Of a stretch of DNA of 64,000 nucleotides, positions 48,208-61,390 are shown piece after piece. The position numbers and the translations under genes are program-made. Every line of letters begins with the position of its first letter. Within the stretch, counting starts at the first letter, position 1. The stretch spans positions 24,884,965-24,948,964 of the forward strand of contig NC_059082.1 of assembly GCF_020497125.1 (NCBI RefSeq), in the 5' to 3' direction. The DNA comes from Mauremys mutica. Taxonomy: Eukaryota > Chordata > Testudines > Geoemydidae. The notes under the pieces were generated by a model that saw only the letters and a list, made by a program, of their open reading frames with translations, did no database searches and was not told where the DNA came from.

Positions 48208-48983
48208 CTGAATTAAAAAAGAAAAAGAAAAAATCATGTCTAACAATAACTTAGCTCAATGTAATGCAAGCCACAACCTGGCTCTTGCCCCCGCTCTAGG
48301 AATCTACTCTAAATATCTCATGCTCCATTTTGTATTAATTTTTTCTCAACATAAATTCATATTTAGTCATAAAAATTAGACTCTTCTGGAGCTCTTAAAC
48401 TTCCATGCCAGCACCCAGACTTGCAATGCTAGTGTCCTACAAAGTCAGGGAAATTAAAAAGAAAGGGGAAAAAAAAAATCTTCACAAGCTCACTTTATTT
48501 CTAAAATTGTTCTTTAGTAACCTTGTACTTTCTGTTTTGTAATTGATAGTATTTTTACCTTTAATTTTTTTTTTTTAAATAAGAATTTCTCACTCTAAGT
48601 TAATGAAATAGGAGCTCAAACTGTGGGCCAGATTCTGATTTCTGCTACACCAATATAAATCTGGAGTAACTCCACTGAAGTCAATGAAATCATTCTAGTT
48701 TTACACGGGCATAGCAGAGATTAGGACTCTGGACCTATATCCACAGAAGGTTTTAGCTGTGGTATTTATGTGTAAGCTAATTTGTGTCTATTTGTTTACC
48801 AAGAAGTAGTTGCCTAGTGTCATCAAAAGACAGATTCAAGTATTTGGAAGTAAAACCAAACATTGAATTAACTTGGGAAAGCTGTAATTCACTTACTTGA
48901 AAACTCTGTTCTCTCCTGTATAGCAACAATTTATAACTACTGCAAATTTCATGACATTAATTATAATATAATGGTAATCTCAC
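48208..48983 (-). other. PRTG intron inside Ig4
   Basis: A 776-bp phase 2 intron. 48618-48735 is an old dispersed repeat (gggccagattctgatttctg, then ggagtaactccactgaagtc). The remainder is AT-rich and featureless. Confidence 0.75.
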
Positions 48984-49143
48984 CTGTTGTACATTTTAAT
49001 TCTACCATTGGAGTGTATCCTTCTTCCATTTTTCAACCATGACATTTTGGGTGCTGGAATTCCTTCTGCCTGACATGCAAAACGGGCAGTACCAGCTCTG
49101 GGCCTTGTTAAACTTTCCGGCCATTCCACAAATGAAGGTGGTG
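48984..49143 (-). CDS. PRTG: PRTG exon, first half of Ig domain 4
   Basis: 160-bp exon, acceptor GTAG, donor AACAG|GTGAGA. It is phase 1 at the 5' end and phase 2 at the 3' end. The peptide starts [20 protein letters not shown] and continues [20 protein letters not shown]. It has the typical Ig I-set arrangement of cysteine, G-x-P-x-P and tryptophan. The phase 2 break leaves AG, and the next exon supplies T to make serine. This is the same split position as in Ig2, whereas Ig3 is split in phase 1. Confidence 0.93.
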
Positions 49144-49748
49144 CTACAGGTAAATAATACGCAAAAATAAAAAATACAACAGATCTAAGGTGTGGATAAA
49201 ACCAAGAGAAGCAGCAGCACTAATCAGGCCAAGTGAAGTACTTGTGGACATCTCCATGTGAAAAGCACACATGTGTTTCATATACATATATAGCATGCCT
49301 TTTTTTTTTAAAGTTGTATGTGTGAAGTGTAACATATGAAAGTAAAGACTTTCATATTAGTTCATGTATGAGTGCATATAATGGATCATATTAAGTCCCA
49401 TGTATAAAATGCTGATCATGAAGCATTCACATGAGTTACATATATTTATACACATTCTCAGATTTTTTTTCCTGTTAGAAAATTAATCTTTCAATAGCAA
49501 ACGTGGAAAATCTCCATTACATCTGACTGTCTTTAAGAGCAAGCAAGCTGCCATACAATTCTTAAGTTACCAGTATATGGCACCCACACATCTAGTAACT
49601 GCATTTCACCCATGTGACCTTACTGCAACCAATACAGCTATATGGGTATAACAGAGGGTAGAATTTGGCCTAAAGTATCAAGTACAGAACAAAATTTCAC
49701 ATAGTAGCAGGTTGTTCTGGCACACTATGGAATTCAAAGCAAGCTCAC
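49144..49748 (-). other. PRTG intron between Ig3 and Ig4
   Basis: A 605-bp phase 1 intron, GTGAGC donor and GTAG acceptor. No feature is recognised. Confidence 0.8.
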
Positions 49749-49907
49749 CTAACACAGTGAGAGTTGCCATTGCAACTGTGAAGTTCCGTGTGCCTGGAAT
49801 AGTTGCTCGACAGACATAAACTCCAGCATGCTGCACTTTCACATCAGAGATCATGAGGTTCCCATTTCCGAGGACACGGGTATTGAAGACATCAATGGAC
49901 TTGTGGT
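49749..49907 (-). CDS. PRTG: PRTG exon, second half of Ig domain 3
   Basis: 159-bp exon, acceptor ATAG, donor TTAG|GTGAGC, phase 1 at both ends. The peptide begins [20 protein letters not shown] and continues [19 protein letters not shown]. The G-N-L-x-I and A-G-x-Y-x-C motifs are the E and F strands, and the cysteine closes the Ig3 disulfide. N-F-T near the end is a potential N-glycosylation site. Its first two bases complete an aspartate codon. The sequence agrees closely with protogenin from memory. Confidence 0.93.
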
Positions 49908-51562
<1,655 letters not shown>

Positions 51563-51696
51563 CTGGAATAACACTTAGTGCTGCCTCAACACTTTTCCGT
51601 CTATTGGCTACAGTTGTAGCAACACATCGATAATTCCCAGCATCCCTCTTTTCAACATTATAGATCTGCAAAACTCCCGTTGGTAGAGCAGTTATC
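51563..51696 (-). CDS. PRTG: PRTG exon, second half of Ig domain 2
   Basis: 134-bp exon between a CAG acceptor and a CCAG|GTACAC donor. Its first base completes an arginine codon started in the preceding exon, and it ends with one base (phase 1). The peptide begins [20 protein letters not shown] and continues NYRCVATT, giving the L-x-I-x-x-V and D-x-G-x-Y-x-C signature of the E-F strands of an I-set Ig domain. The cysteine pairs with the one in the preceding exon. It is followed by a short strand-G segment and the linker into Ig3. Confidence 0.93.
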
Positions 51697-53139
51697 CTGT
51701 CAAGAAAACAAAATACATTATATTTAGGAATATTCTATTTATTGTGGAAAAGAACACAGACCACAATTTACTGACTTGATTATCTGAGAGCAATCACCAC
51801 ATCAATCTGAAAATGGCTGGCAGGAACCTCACAAAAATATTCTAAACACATGACTCACCTCTCTGTATTCCTTACCTTCAATGATCTATCAGGGAAATCC
51901 GCTCCATGCCCCACCCCCCACTGATAAAAGCATAGGAATTTAACTGTAAACATTGATCTGCACCCTTAGATACCAAACCCCTCATTATTCAGCCTATTAC
52001 TCTCAGATTGGTGGGTCTGAGGATTCATAGTCAAATATTTCCAAAAACGTTGACTGGTTTTCAGTGGTGATTTCCAGTTCAAGTGCGTATCTGATAACTA
52101 GAGAAACACACTCCACACTGCCTGTAATTGTATCCATGCTTCCAACTCTTCTCCTTTTTCTCCCTCTGTTGGGAAGAGTGAACACAGTCAATCCGAGTTA
52201 CGTGGTGAAGTAGAAAGTTTGCGGAGGGCGGGGGTTGTGGGGGGGGAGAGGAGACGGGGGGGGTCATGCTGCAAAGAAAGGCGTAGGGGGACCAAGAAAA
52301 ATGTATCAGGGGGCATGCTGTGAGTTAAGTGATGATCAGGTCAAAGGAAAAGCTCTACTGAGAAGGAATTTCATAGTATTGTGTTCCAACCCAATTTACC
52401 CAGATACCATAATCCTTTATCACACCTGTAGGGAAAAGTATGCCCAATGCGAGCTTTCTCACAGCAGACCTCATACATACCACTACTGAAAAATTCCTCC
52501 AATTCAAATTGCCCCAGCAGCCAAACCCCCTTGCACAGCATCCCATGACTACACACCGCCCTGTTACTTTACACTTCCATTCTACAGCCAGTAGCACAAG
52601 GCAGCAATTTCCTGATGATTCTACTTCTCATAATCTCCTAATACTTTGTTTGATTAATTAATGGTCCAGTGAGTATCTAGAAAGTTTTTTTAAAAAATCC
52701 TTAAAAATAAACATAGGTGGGTTTTCTATTCCTTTGCTGATGTCTTCTGAGTGAGAAAATGATTAAATAAGGCCTGAGTTCTGTGATACTTATTCATGTG
52801 AGTAACTTTATGGAAATAAGTAGCCTCATTGACTTCAGTGGGACTACTTTCTTATATAAAAGATACTCACATGAATAAGTGGTGCCAGGATTTATTTATT
52901 ATTCTGAAAGTGTATTATTCTGGACTGCAGTCCCAGTTTCGATGTCAGACATATAATATTATTCTGGTTGTTAATGATTCTGAGATGTTAACATCAGGAG
53001 TATAGTGCAGTTAGTGCTTCGTTATCAATAACGGCATTGAAAGGTTAAGATTCTCCATTCATACTGTGGTTTTAAGAATGACAGACTCAAAATGAGCACA
53101 CAGAGTACATATCATTCCAAAATGTAACAATCTACATAC
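51697..53139 (-). other. PRTG intron inside Ig2
   Basis: A 1443-bp phase 2 intron. 52217-52263 is G-rich low-complexity DNA. 52770-52890 is a near-palindromic dispersed repeat with arms ttattcatgtgagtaac and atactcacatgaataag. No other feature is seen. Confidence 0.75.
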
Positions 53140-53284
53140 CTGTCCAAGGCTAGAGGTAAGGTTGTTCGATTCACTTCCCATGTGATTACGGCAGGAGGGT
53201 TTGCTGTTATTTTACAAGCAAACCGAGCCACTCCACCTTCTTGGACCTCAATTGAAAGTGGTTGGACTTCAAATGCAGAAATGG
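53140..53284 (-). CDS. PRTG: PRTG exon, first half of Ig domain 2
   Basis: First visible coding exon in transcript order, 145 bp. The acceptor follows a pyrimidine/T-rich run and the donor is AG|GTATGT. It begins two bases into a codon (a phase 1 intron upstream) and ends with AG (phase 2). The peptide starts [20 protein letters not shown] and continues with FACK, which carries the B-strand cysteine, and ITWEVN, which carries the invariant Ig tryptophan. The start matches what I recall of the Ig1-Ig2 linker of protogenin. The Ig1 exon that should precede it was looked for between 53285 and 64000 on the minus strand and not found. Confidence 0.93.
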
Positions 53285-53461
53285 CTAAAAAAAAAGAATG
53301 AAGAATTAAAATGCTGAAGAAAAGTAAGTTAGAAACAAATAAACCATACTAGAATCCAGTGAAGTTAAACATCAGATTACACAAGAAATGTATTTGCAGA
53401 TTAATTTGCATAAAAAATACCCAGAATGGTCCACTTCCCTACATTTAAAAAAGCAAGCATC

Positions 53462-53720
53462 TTTTAGGCTTTGTCTACACCAAACTTGTAGTGTTTTAAC
53501 TGAAGGTGTGCTTTTAGACAAACTTCGTTCAACTAGTGCACATTTGCCTCTGGACCCACATGATACGATCTAAGAGTAGTTTATTTTGGTTTAGCTAACC
53601 TTGTTAAAAATAAAACTAAACCACTCTTAAAGCAAATTAAGTCTATCTATACAAAAACGGGCTCTGGTTTAACTAAAAAACAGACCTCTCATTAAATCAG
53701 TACAACTGTATGTGTACAAA
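53462..53720. mobile_element. Worn MITE of the GTCTACAC-ended family
   Basis: It starts ggctttgtctacaccaaact. An internal inverted segment (aagagtagtttattttggtt against aaactaaaccactcttaaag) gives it a palindromic centre. The right end is uncertain. Confidence 0.5.
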
Positions 53721-54184
53721 TAACTCCAATCTGGAGCCTGATCCTACTATCCCGACTCTGGGTAAACTCCCATTCATTACAATGGGAGCTTTGCACAACT
53801 AAACTGGGCCCCTGCCAGTTAAGTTTTGGTCCTGACTTTATAACAACAGTAATTACTATCCTTCCTCAGTTCCAGAAAAGACACCTGTACAAGTTTGTCT
53901 TTGATGGGAAAACAAAGAATAGTGTACTGGAAAGGATGGTGAACACATAGTAGTACTTTCATCTCAACTGTCTGGGATACATTATCTGTGGTGTAGCCAC
54001 TGACACCCAGGACCTCCCAGTACAAAGTTTCATCCATTTAGTTTAAGGGAGTTATAACAAAAATAAAACACTTTACATAGCAGATCAGTAAACACCTTCC
54101 ATTTAACTGTTTGACTCCCTTGCTCAGGAAACAAAGGACGGGAGGTGAGGGGAGGGGAAGGAGAACAAAGCCTCTAATCAATTG

Positions 54185-54325
54185 TTCTAGAGTTGAAGAA
54201 GAGCCCCATGTAAGCTCAAAAGCTTGTCTCTCTCACCAAAAGAGGTTGATCCAATAAAAGATATTACATCACTCACCTAGACTCTCCAATATCCTGGAAC
54301 CAACACGGCTACAATAATACTGTAT
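54185..54325 (+). repeat. Common sauropsid dispersed repeat
   Basis: ttgaagaagagccccatgta, agctcaaaagcttgtctctc, ccaataaaagatattacatc and ggaaccaacacggctacaat are words of a very frequent turtle/archosaur repeat. The end aacacggctac is shared with the repeat at 27228-27352. Confidence 0.6.
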
Positions 54326-54445
54326 GTTCTACTTACTGATATTCATGGCACAATTAACATAACAAGCAGCTCTTTAGGGAAGAATGCTTCCATGGACTCA
54401 GGGAGGTGCTGTCACAGCAATGGAAAAAACTCTTCAGTTTTTATA

Positions 54446-55157
54446 GGCTGCGTCTACACTGTGGGGTTATACCAGCATAGTTATGGCACTGTAACTACAC
54501 TGCTATAGTTCCCATAGTGTAGATATGGCCACAGTTTTGTGGAAGTGTAACTACTTTGGTGAGGGGTGAGATTTTATTTTTACTGATATAGTTATGCTGC
54601 TTCAACCCCTCATGTGGGTGCAATTATGCCGTATAAAGATGCATTATAACCAGTATAGCTTATTCCTCTTCCTGTGTGGAAATTAGGTATACCTATATAA
54701 TTACATCCACACTAGGTGGGTTGTAGCACTCTATATAGTTAAGCATAGTGTCGGGTAGCCAAGTCAGCTTACTGTGTCTACATTGGGGAAGTAGGTCAGC
54801 ATAAGCCACAGCACCCAGAGATGTGAATTTCATGTCCCTGAATGCTGTAGCTTATGTTGACTTAACTTTTAAGACCTATGGAACTATAATGGCATAGCTA
54901 TGGCACTGTAATTATGCTGGCATAAACCCATAATGTGGATGCAGCCTATACTAACTGAAAGGATTTTTCCATTGCTGTAAGTACACCACTTCCCTCAGCA
55001 GCAGTAGCTAGGTTGCCACAATCATTTTTCTGCTGACTTAACTGCATCTACACTGGCGTTAGATTGGCATAGCTACATTGCTTGGAGGTGTGAATTTTCA
55101 CAGCCCGGAGCAACGTATCTACATCGACCTACATTTTAAGTGTAAACCAGCCTTAGG
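54446..55157. mobile_element. Composite of GTCTACACT-family MITEs
   Basis: The outer ends are TAGGCTGCGTCTACACTG and the complement of the right end TAAGGCTGGTTTACACTT. Inside are at least two more internal repeats of ataccagcatagttatggca-like text, once direct and once near 54895. This is best read as one element inserted by, or fused with, relatives. Individual boundaries are not resolved. Confidence 0.55.
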
Positions 55158-55247
55158 AACTGCTAGAACTGCTCCTGAATCTGAAATATATGCAAAGGTA
55201 TTATGAGCAGCAACTTGTAAAAACAGAGCTTTATGTGCTTCTGTATG

Positions 55248-55508
55248 TACAACAGAACCTCAGAGATACAAACACCAGAGTTAAGGACTTACCGGTCAAC
55301 CGGATACCATGTGGAACTGGAAGTAGTCGATCAGGCCGCAGAGGAGACAATATTTTCACAAAAATACTGTACTGCCTGGGGGCTCCAGCTGTGGGGCTCA
55401 GGGCTTCAGCCACAGAGGAATGGAGGGAGTTGGCACTTCTGACCCTTGGGAGCACCAGGGCTCAGCACTTCAGCCTCACAGCTCTTTAACTCTGAGGGTT
55501 TTACTGTA
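55248..55508. mobile_element. Mariner/Tigger-like MITE
   Basis: The left end is acagaacctcagagatacaa. The complement of the right end is acagtaaaaccctcagagtt, with TA at both outer edges. TA-flanked elements starting CAGT-like are typical of the Tc1/mariner superfamily. No transposase ORF is visible. Confidence 0.6.
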
Positions 55509-55804
55509 TGGGCACATCTTCCAATAATCTGCTAAATACTTGCCCTTACCAGACAAAGAACATAATTCTCCCAATGTCAAAATTTCCCCAAGTATATTGT
55601 TCCCTGCTGTTTTTAGTTGTTTCACTCATTCTTTGTGTAATACACCGCATGGCTCACAAAAGTTATATTCAGTCACAAGTCTTTTAAAACCAGAAAGAGA
55701 AAGAAAATGAGAAAGAAAAACTTCAAACTAAAACACTTAAAGGCGATGCTTAAACCATCATCTTAGTATCATCTACTGACAACAATGGTAACAATGAAAG
55801 ATTC

Positions 55805-56820
55805 ATAGATTCACAGGCCAGACGGGACCACTGCGATCATCTAGTCTGTCCTCTTGTATAACACAGGCCATCGAACGTCCCCAAAATAATTCCTAGAGCA
55901 GATCTTTTAGAAAAACATCCAATCTTGATTTAAAAGTGGCCGGTGATGGAGAATTCACCACAGCCCTTGCTAAATTGTTCCCAAGGTTAATTACCCTCAT
56001 TATTAAAATTTTACACCTTATTTCCAGTCAGAATTTGTCTAGCTCCAACTTCCATTGGATTCCTTGCTCTGCTAGATTGAGAAGCCTATTATTAAAAGTA
56101 GATAAAATAAACCATACTAGAATGTGTGGATACTTATAAGCTGTAATCAAATCACCCCTTAACCTTAACCTTAACCCCTTAACCCCACCCCTAACAAATA
56201 GATTCACTCCTTGAATTTATCCCTGTAAGGAATGTTTTCTAATCCTTTGATCATTCTTGTGGATCTTCTATTAACACTCTCCTATTTATCAACACCCTTG
56301 AGTTGTGGACACCAGAACTGGACACAGTATTCCATCAGCGGTCGTACCAGCGCTAAACATAATGGTAAAATAACCTCTACTTCTACTTAAGATTCCCATT
56401 TCTGCATGCCAGGATTGCATTAGCCCTTTTGGCCACATGTTTGGGAGATCATGTTTTGCTGATTATCCACCACAACCCCCAAATCTTTGTCAGAGTCACT
56501 GCTTCCCAGGATACAGATGCCCCTCATGTAAACACGGACTACGTTCATTGTTCCTAGATGTTAGGGTGACCAGATAGCAAGCGTGAAAAATTGTGATGTG
56601 GTGGGGGGTAATAGGAGCTCATATATATATAAAAAAAGCCCCAAATATTGGGACTGTCCCTATAAAATCAGGACATCTGGTCATCCTACTAGATGTATTC
56701 ATTTACATTTAGCCATATTAAAATGCATATTGTTCATTTATGCCCAGTTTACCAAGCAATCCAGATTGCTCTGAATCAGTGACCTATCTTCTTCATTGTT
56801 TACCAAGATTCATGACCAAA
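55805..56820 (-). mobile_element. CR1 LINE 3' part, minus strand, split by a 127-bp element
   Basis: On the minus strand this runs from the late reverse transcriptase region to the CR1 3' UTR, whose complement appears on the plus strand as gattcacaggccagacggga, then accactgcgatcatctagtc. Plus-strand words such as gttgtggacaccagaactgg and caaatctttgtcagagtcac are the complement of CR1 coding. It is full of stops. The run of CCTTAA units at 56155-56185 is part of this degenerate CR1, not a telomere. Confidence 0.75.
56562..56688. mobile_element. 127-bp hAT-type MITE with perfect 8-bp duplication
   Basis: It is flanked by identical CTAGATGT (56554-56561 and 56689-56696). The ends are TAGGGTGACCAGAT and the complement of the right end TAGGATGACCAGAT, 13 of 14 identical. 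It sits inside the minus-strand CR1, so it is younger than that copy. Confidence 0.88.
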
Positions 56821-58813
56821 AGCCTACAGTCACAATTAACTCCTCTCTCTAGGAAATATGGATTTCCTAGAAGTTCATATTCATAGAAAATAAAAGACTG
56901 AGCTCTAGTCGGGTATAACACTACATGCAAACATACAGATTTGTCCACCTCAGTAAATCAGCACTTTCTAGATCTTCCTTGCTCAAGTGGTGCAATTCTA
57001 TCACAGAGCAGATATGAAAAAGGCATCCAAACTTGCCTCTCCTCTTCCCTTCCTCTTTCCCACTTCAACAGTGGCAGCGTGCACAATAGGTGGGTAACCT
57101 GAGTAGAACATTCGGCTGACACTCTAAGAAACACTCTTAACTGAAGATTTTCAAATGGAAAAGATAGGTCTTATTTTAATTTGCATTCACAGTATCACTG
57201 GTCTATGTACTGAAGCCACTATGTTTTAACAAACATACATGAATTTGCTTAGTTTCAAAGAATTCACCCTAGCAACAGAACGTTATAGAGTAAATAACAT
57301 TATGATAAAAATCAACAAAAACACAAGAAAAAATTAAGCTAAATCCATGTTTATTTAAGAGTTAATTCATGCAACTGATGGGGTGAGAATTGTGTGATGA
57401 AACAAGAGATCAGTATAATCCTACAGTCTCTTTGCTGATAGAACTCGCATTGACTTCAAAGGATGTTTGGTCTGCATAGGAACTGCAGGATTATGCCCAC
57501 AATTTCCTGATGGTTGTTTGTGATGTTATTTAAGAGGACATTGTCAGGCAATCAATATTTAGGTTTTGTTAGAAGTTGTACAATCTACTGGCTCCTAGTT
57601 TTAAAGAGAAATATTTTCATAACATATTTCCATGCAACACATACATTGCAGCTGGTGCAAGAGAACTTAAAAGTGGCACGCACAAGGGACACAAGTGAAA
57701 CTGAGAATAAGGAAGAGCAGTGACATGCAAAAAATAAAATTGCAGAATTGATGGATTGCTAACAGATTTACCAACTATTTTTATTTAAACAATCTGCGGT
57801 ATGTCAGTTACAAAGACAAACATTTTAAGTACATTTTTTTTCCTTTTAGTGTCTTTTAAAACAAGGCTATCTCCCTGTGAATGAGGTCTTAGGGATTCTA
57901 GATATCATGATTATACAAAAAGTTGCACAATATTTTCACAAAAAGCTTCCTATTTATTAATGTTACAAGGTTGGTTTTAAATAAAATTTTTTTTTACTTC
58001 CAATCAATCCCAGTTCATAAACTGTTCTTCAACATAGCTCAGTACCCACTCCTTCTACATCTTACCTCTTTATGCAAATCTCTGATTTCTTCCTAATTCT
58101 TGACTTCCTTGTGCCAGTAAAATCAGTTTTTACAAGTCTATTGCGGTCTCGTGAAACCTGACCCTTTTGTAACATGCTTGTTTTCATGGAAAGTGCTGAT
58201 ACTAACGCTGTGTCCAAGAACAAGTCATTATAAAGCAGTGCTGTTAAGAAGCCTGAGCTCTATAAAATTGATAAGAAAAAGTCTCAAGACACGTGCATTA
58301 TTTCTGAAAACAACCCTGCAAAATGCAATAAATGTAAATGCCTTTTTATTTGAGGTTTTCTCCTCTTCTGTAGTTTAATTATTTTGTTCCCAGATTTACA
58401 GCCAACAGAAAACTAACATTACTCCAAGACATTGGTGCTATCACCATTAACTTGTAAAATACATTATCAAGCATACATAGTAACTACTTCATTATTGCTA
58501 ACTGTACTCAGTTTTACAAATTCCAATAGTTAATTTGCTGGGACCCTGTGCTTGTACAGCTTCTTTGAAATATGTATATTTGTGATATCATACATATTCC
58601 ACAAAGACACATTACAAAAATCACCAATTCATAGAGGATGAAGAGTCCAATTCCAGAAGGTGCTGATCACCTGGAATCTTAGCATCTTTCAAAAAACAGA
58701 CCCTAGAAAAACAAAAGCGCACATGATGTCATGCACTGAGGCAATGTTTTAATATAATCTTTGGCGATTACCACAAAACATGTGGATCAAGGTTTCTTCT
58801 ACACATTTTATAC

Positions 58814-59035
58814 ATGTACAACTGTTTGAAAGACCATACTCAAAGAGTAATTATCAATGGAGTGGAAAGTATGCTTATAAAATCTGCAGATGACACCAAG
58901 CTGGAAGGGGCTGCACGCACTTTGGACGACAGGATTAGAATTCAAAAAGACCTCGACACACTGAAGAATTGGTCTGAATTCAACAAGATGAAATTCAGCA
59001 AAGACACGTGCAAAGTACTTCACTTAGGAAAATAA
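58814..59035 (+). mobile_element. CR1 ORF2 fragment, palm region
   Basis: The translation includes IKSADDTKLEGAARTLDDRI and LDTLKNWSEFNKMKFSKDTC, then KVLHLGK. This is the A-D-D-T block and following helix of a CR1 reverse transcriptase. It is truncated at both ends. Confidence 0.75.
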
Positions 59036-59084
59036 TAAAATAAACAAATGGTATAGAAGAGTACATCTTGCTCAGGAAGGACTG

Positions 59085-59735
59085 GTAGGGAAAAAAGGGA
59101 GGAAGTGTTAAAAATTAATACTTGGACTGAAGTTGAGAGGGAAATAGAGGAGACAGACTTGTTGAAAGTCTCTGGGTAAGGATAAAAGCAGTAAAAAACA
59201 AGGGTGAGGTCATGGTAGGGGTCTACTACAAACCACCTAACCAGGAAGAAGAGGTAGATGAGGCTTTTTCTAAACAACCAACAAAATCATAGAAAGCATA
59301 GGCCTTGGTGATGATGGGGGACTTCAGCTACTCAGACATCTGGTGGGAAAATAACTCAGCAGGGCACAGATTGTCCAACAAGTTCTTGAAATGTATTGGA
59401 GCAATTTTTTATTTCAGAAGGTGGAGAAAGCTACTAGAGGAGAGGTGTTCTAGATTTGATTTTGACAAACAGGGAGGAACTGGTTGAGAATTTGAAAGTG
59501 GAAGGCAGCTGAGATGAAAGTGATCATGGAATGATAGAATTCATGATTCTAAGGAATAGTGGGAGGGAAAATAGCACAATAAAGACAATGGATTTCAGCA
59601 AACTCAGCAAGTTGGTAGGCAAGATCCCATGTGAAGCAAATATAAAGGCAAAACACTTCAAGAGAGTTCGCAATTTTTCAAAGAGGCATTATTAAGGGCA
59701 CAAGAGCAAACTATCTCACCACGTAAGAAAGACAG
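59085..59735 (+). mobile_element. CR1/L3-like fragment, endonuclease C-terminal region
   Basis: The interrupted translation contains VGVYYKPPNQEEE, then [20 protein letters not shown] and FDFDKQGG. This is the G-D-F and following blocks of an apurinic-type endonuclease domain of CR1/L3 LINEs. It contains stops and frameshifts. It lies 3' of a reverse transcriptase fragment, the reverse of the natural order. Confidence 0.65.
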
Positions 59736-59739
59736 GAAT

Positions 59740-61390
59740 ATGGCTCGGCTTCTAGTCCTGGCTGGGCTAGGGAGGACCAGACTTGCTCTTCCCCTGCAAG
59801 GAGCAGCTAGAACCGGAACTGGGACCCGGTCAGACCCGCCCCCAGAAACCTCCCCCAGCTGCAGGAAGCTCCACACCTCCCTCTGCTTCCTGCCACCATG
59901 GCTCCTCAGCCATGAGGGGAGGGGTCACTGTATGAGACATTCCCCCATCCGCTCAACTCCTGTGCATCTGGACTCCCCCACACCCTGCTGAGCCTCACAC
60001 ACACACACCCCTGCATCCAGAACCTCCCACTGAGTGTCCCACACCCGAGCCCCCACCCGCGAGCCTCACCCCCTGCATTTGGAGCGCCCTGCACTCAGAC
60101 CCCCTTGCCAAACCCCACCTCCCCTGCATCCAGATCCCCACCCCTGCACCCAGACCCCCGTTACCAAGCTCCCCCCACATCCAGACCCCCACCCCTGCAC
60201 CCAGACCCCCCTCACCAAGCTCCCCCCACATCCAGATCCCCACCCTTGCACCCAGACCCCTCCGCCAAGCCCCACCCCCCCGCATCCAGATCCCCACCCT
60301 TGCACCCAGACCAACCCCCGCTGAGCCCCCCAGCACTTGAATCCCCACAACAAACCCCACCCCCATGTACCTGGACTGCCCCAACGAGCCCCCCAGCACT
60401 TGAACCCCCACCCAATCAGCTGCATCTGGACTCCCACCCTGATGAGCCCCAGTCCTCCAGCACAAGGACCCCCACCCCCCACCCTGAGGCTCTCACACCC
60501 AGGTCCCCACTCTCAACCCCAACCATCTTCACCTGGACCCCCTCTATGCAGGGCCGGCTCCAGACCCTAGCACGCCAAGCACGTGCGTGGGGCGGCATTT
60601 TTACGGGAGGGTGGCAGGCGGGTCCAGCGGACCTTCCGCAGTCATGCCTGTGGGAGGTCCAATGGAGCCGCGGGACGACCGGACCTCCCGCAGGCATGAC
60701 TGCGGCGGGTGCGCTGGTCCCGCGGCTCGTGTGGACCTCCCGCAGGCATGACTGCGGGAGCTCCACCGTAGGCGCGGGACCAGCGGCACGTCTGCAAGAG
60801 GTCCCGCGGAGGCGCGGGACTGGCGCCCAGTGGCGCGAGCAGCGCGGCGCGCCGCCCTGCTTGGGGCGGCGGAATTCGTAGAGCCGCCCCTGCCTCTATG
60901 GAGTCCCATTCCCCTGAAACCAGAACCCCCAACAAGCCCCTGTGCATCCAGATTCCCTCTGCACCTGGACCACCCACTGAGCTGCCTGCATCCCATTTGT
61001 CCCACACAGAATCATGTCACCCCACCCCTGAGTCCCCCCCACAATAAGCCCCTTCAGACTTGGATCCTGGCAGGCTGAGCCTGCCTGCCCACACCTGATG
61101 TGCCTGGCATGGAGGGGCAGGGCCACAAGGTGTTTCTGGGGCAGGCAGGCCCTTGCACTGTGTCAGGGTCGGGTACAGCCTCACCAGCCTATGTCCCAAA
61201 AGGGTGGTGTGCTGCAGGGTGATCTCCACCTCTGTGCAGCCAGTGGCCTGTGCTCCCCACTGCCAGGCTGGAGCCTCCACATTTATTTATTGACAAATAA
61301 AATTTGCAGAATTTTAAAATATTTTGTGCAGAATTGGGGGGGAGGGGCAGAATTTTTATTTTTTTGGCACAGAATTCCCTCAGGAGTAAT
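59740..61390. repeat. C-rich minisatellite-bearing repeat
   Basis: 60115-60330 has about four tandem units of 51-54 bp (catccagatccccacccctg, then cacccagacccc and caccaagctc). Surrounding 59940-60540 and 60901-61050 are looser versions of the same words. A shared frame happens to be open in several phases, which creates many spurious proline-rich ORFs. The right part ends in T-rich text (ggcacagaattccctcagga) that I recognise as a repeat end but cannot class. Confidence 0.65.
60549..60892. mobile_element. 344-bp hAT-type MITE with perfect 8-bp duplication
   Basis: It is flanked by identical CCTCTATG (60541-60548 and 60893-60900). The ends are CAGGGCCGGCTCCAG and the complement of the right end CAGGGGCGGCTCTAC (12 of 15). 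The interior is very GC-rich with repeated words (acctcccgcaggcatgactg) in two near-identical copies about 50 bp apart. It splits the C-rich repeat. Confidence 0.9.

Noticed and set aside
56155..56185. Telomere-like run of CCTTAA/CCCTTAA units
   Set aside because: It lies in the middle of a degenerate minus-strand CR1, where the consensus already contains a ccccttaacctt word. The units are not exact telomeric hexamers.
59995..60881. Long overlapping ORFs on both strands, up to 258 codons, rich in Pro or Gly
   Set aside because: They arise from the C-rich 51-54 bp minisatellite and a GC-rich MITE. Several frames are open at once and no domain is recognisable.
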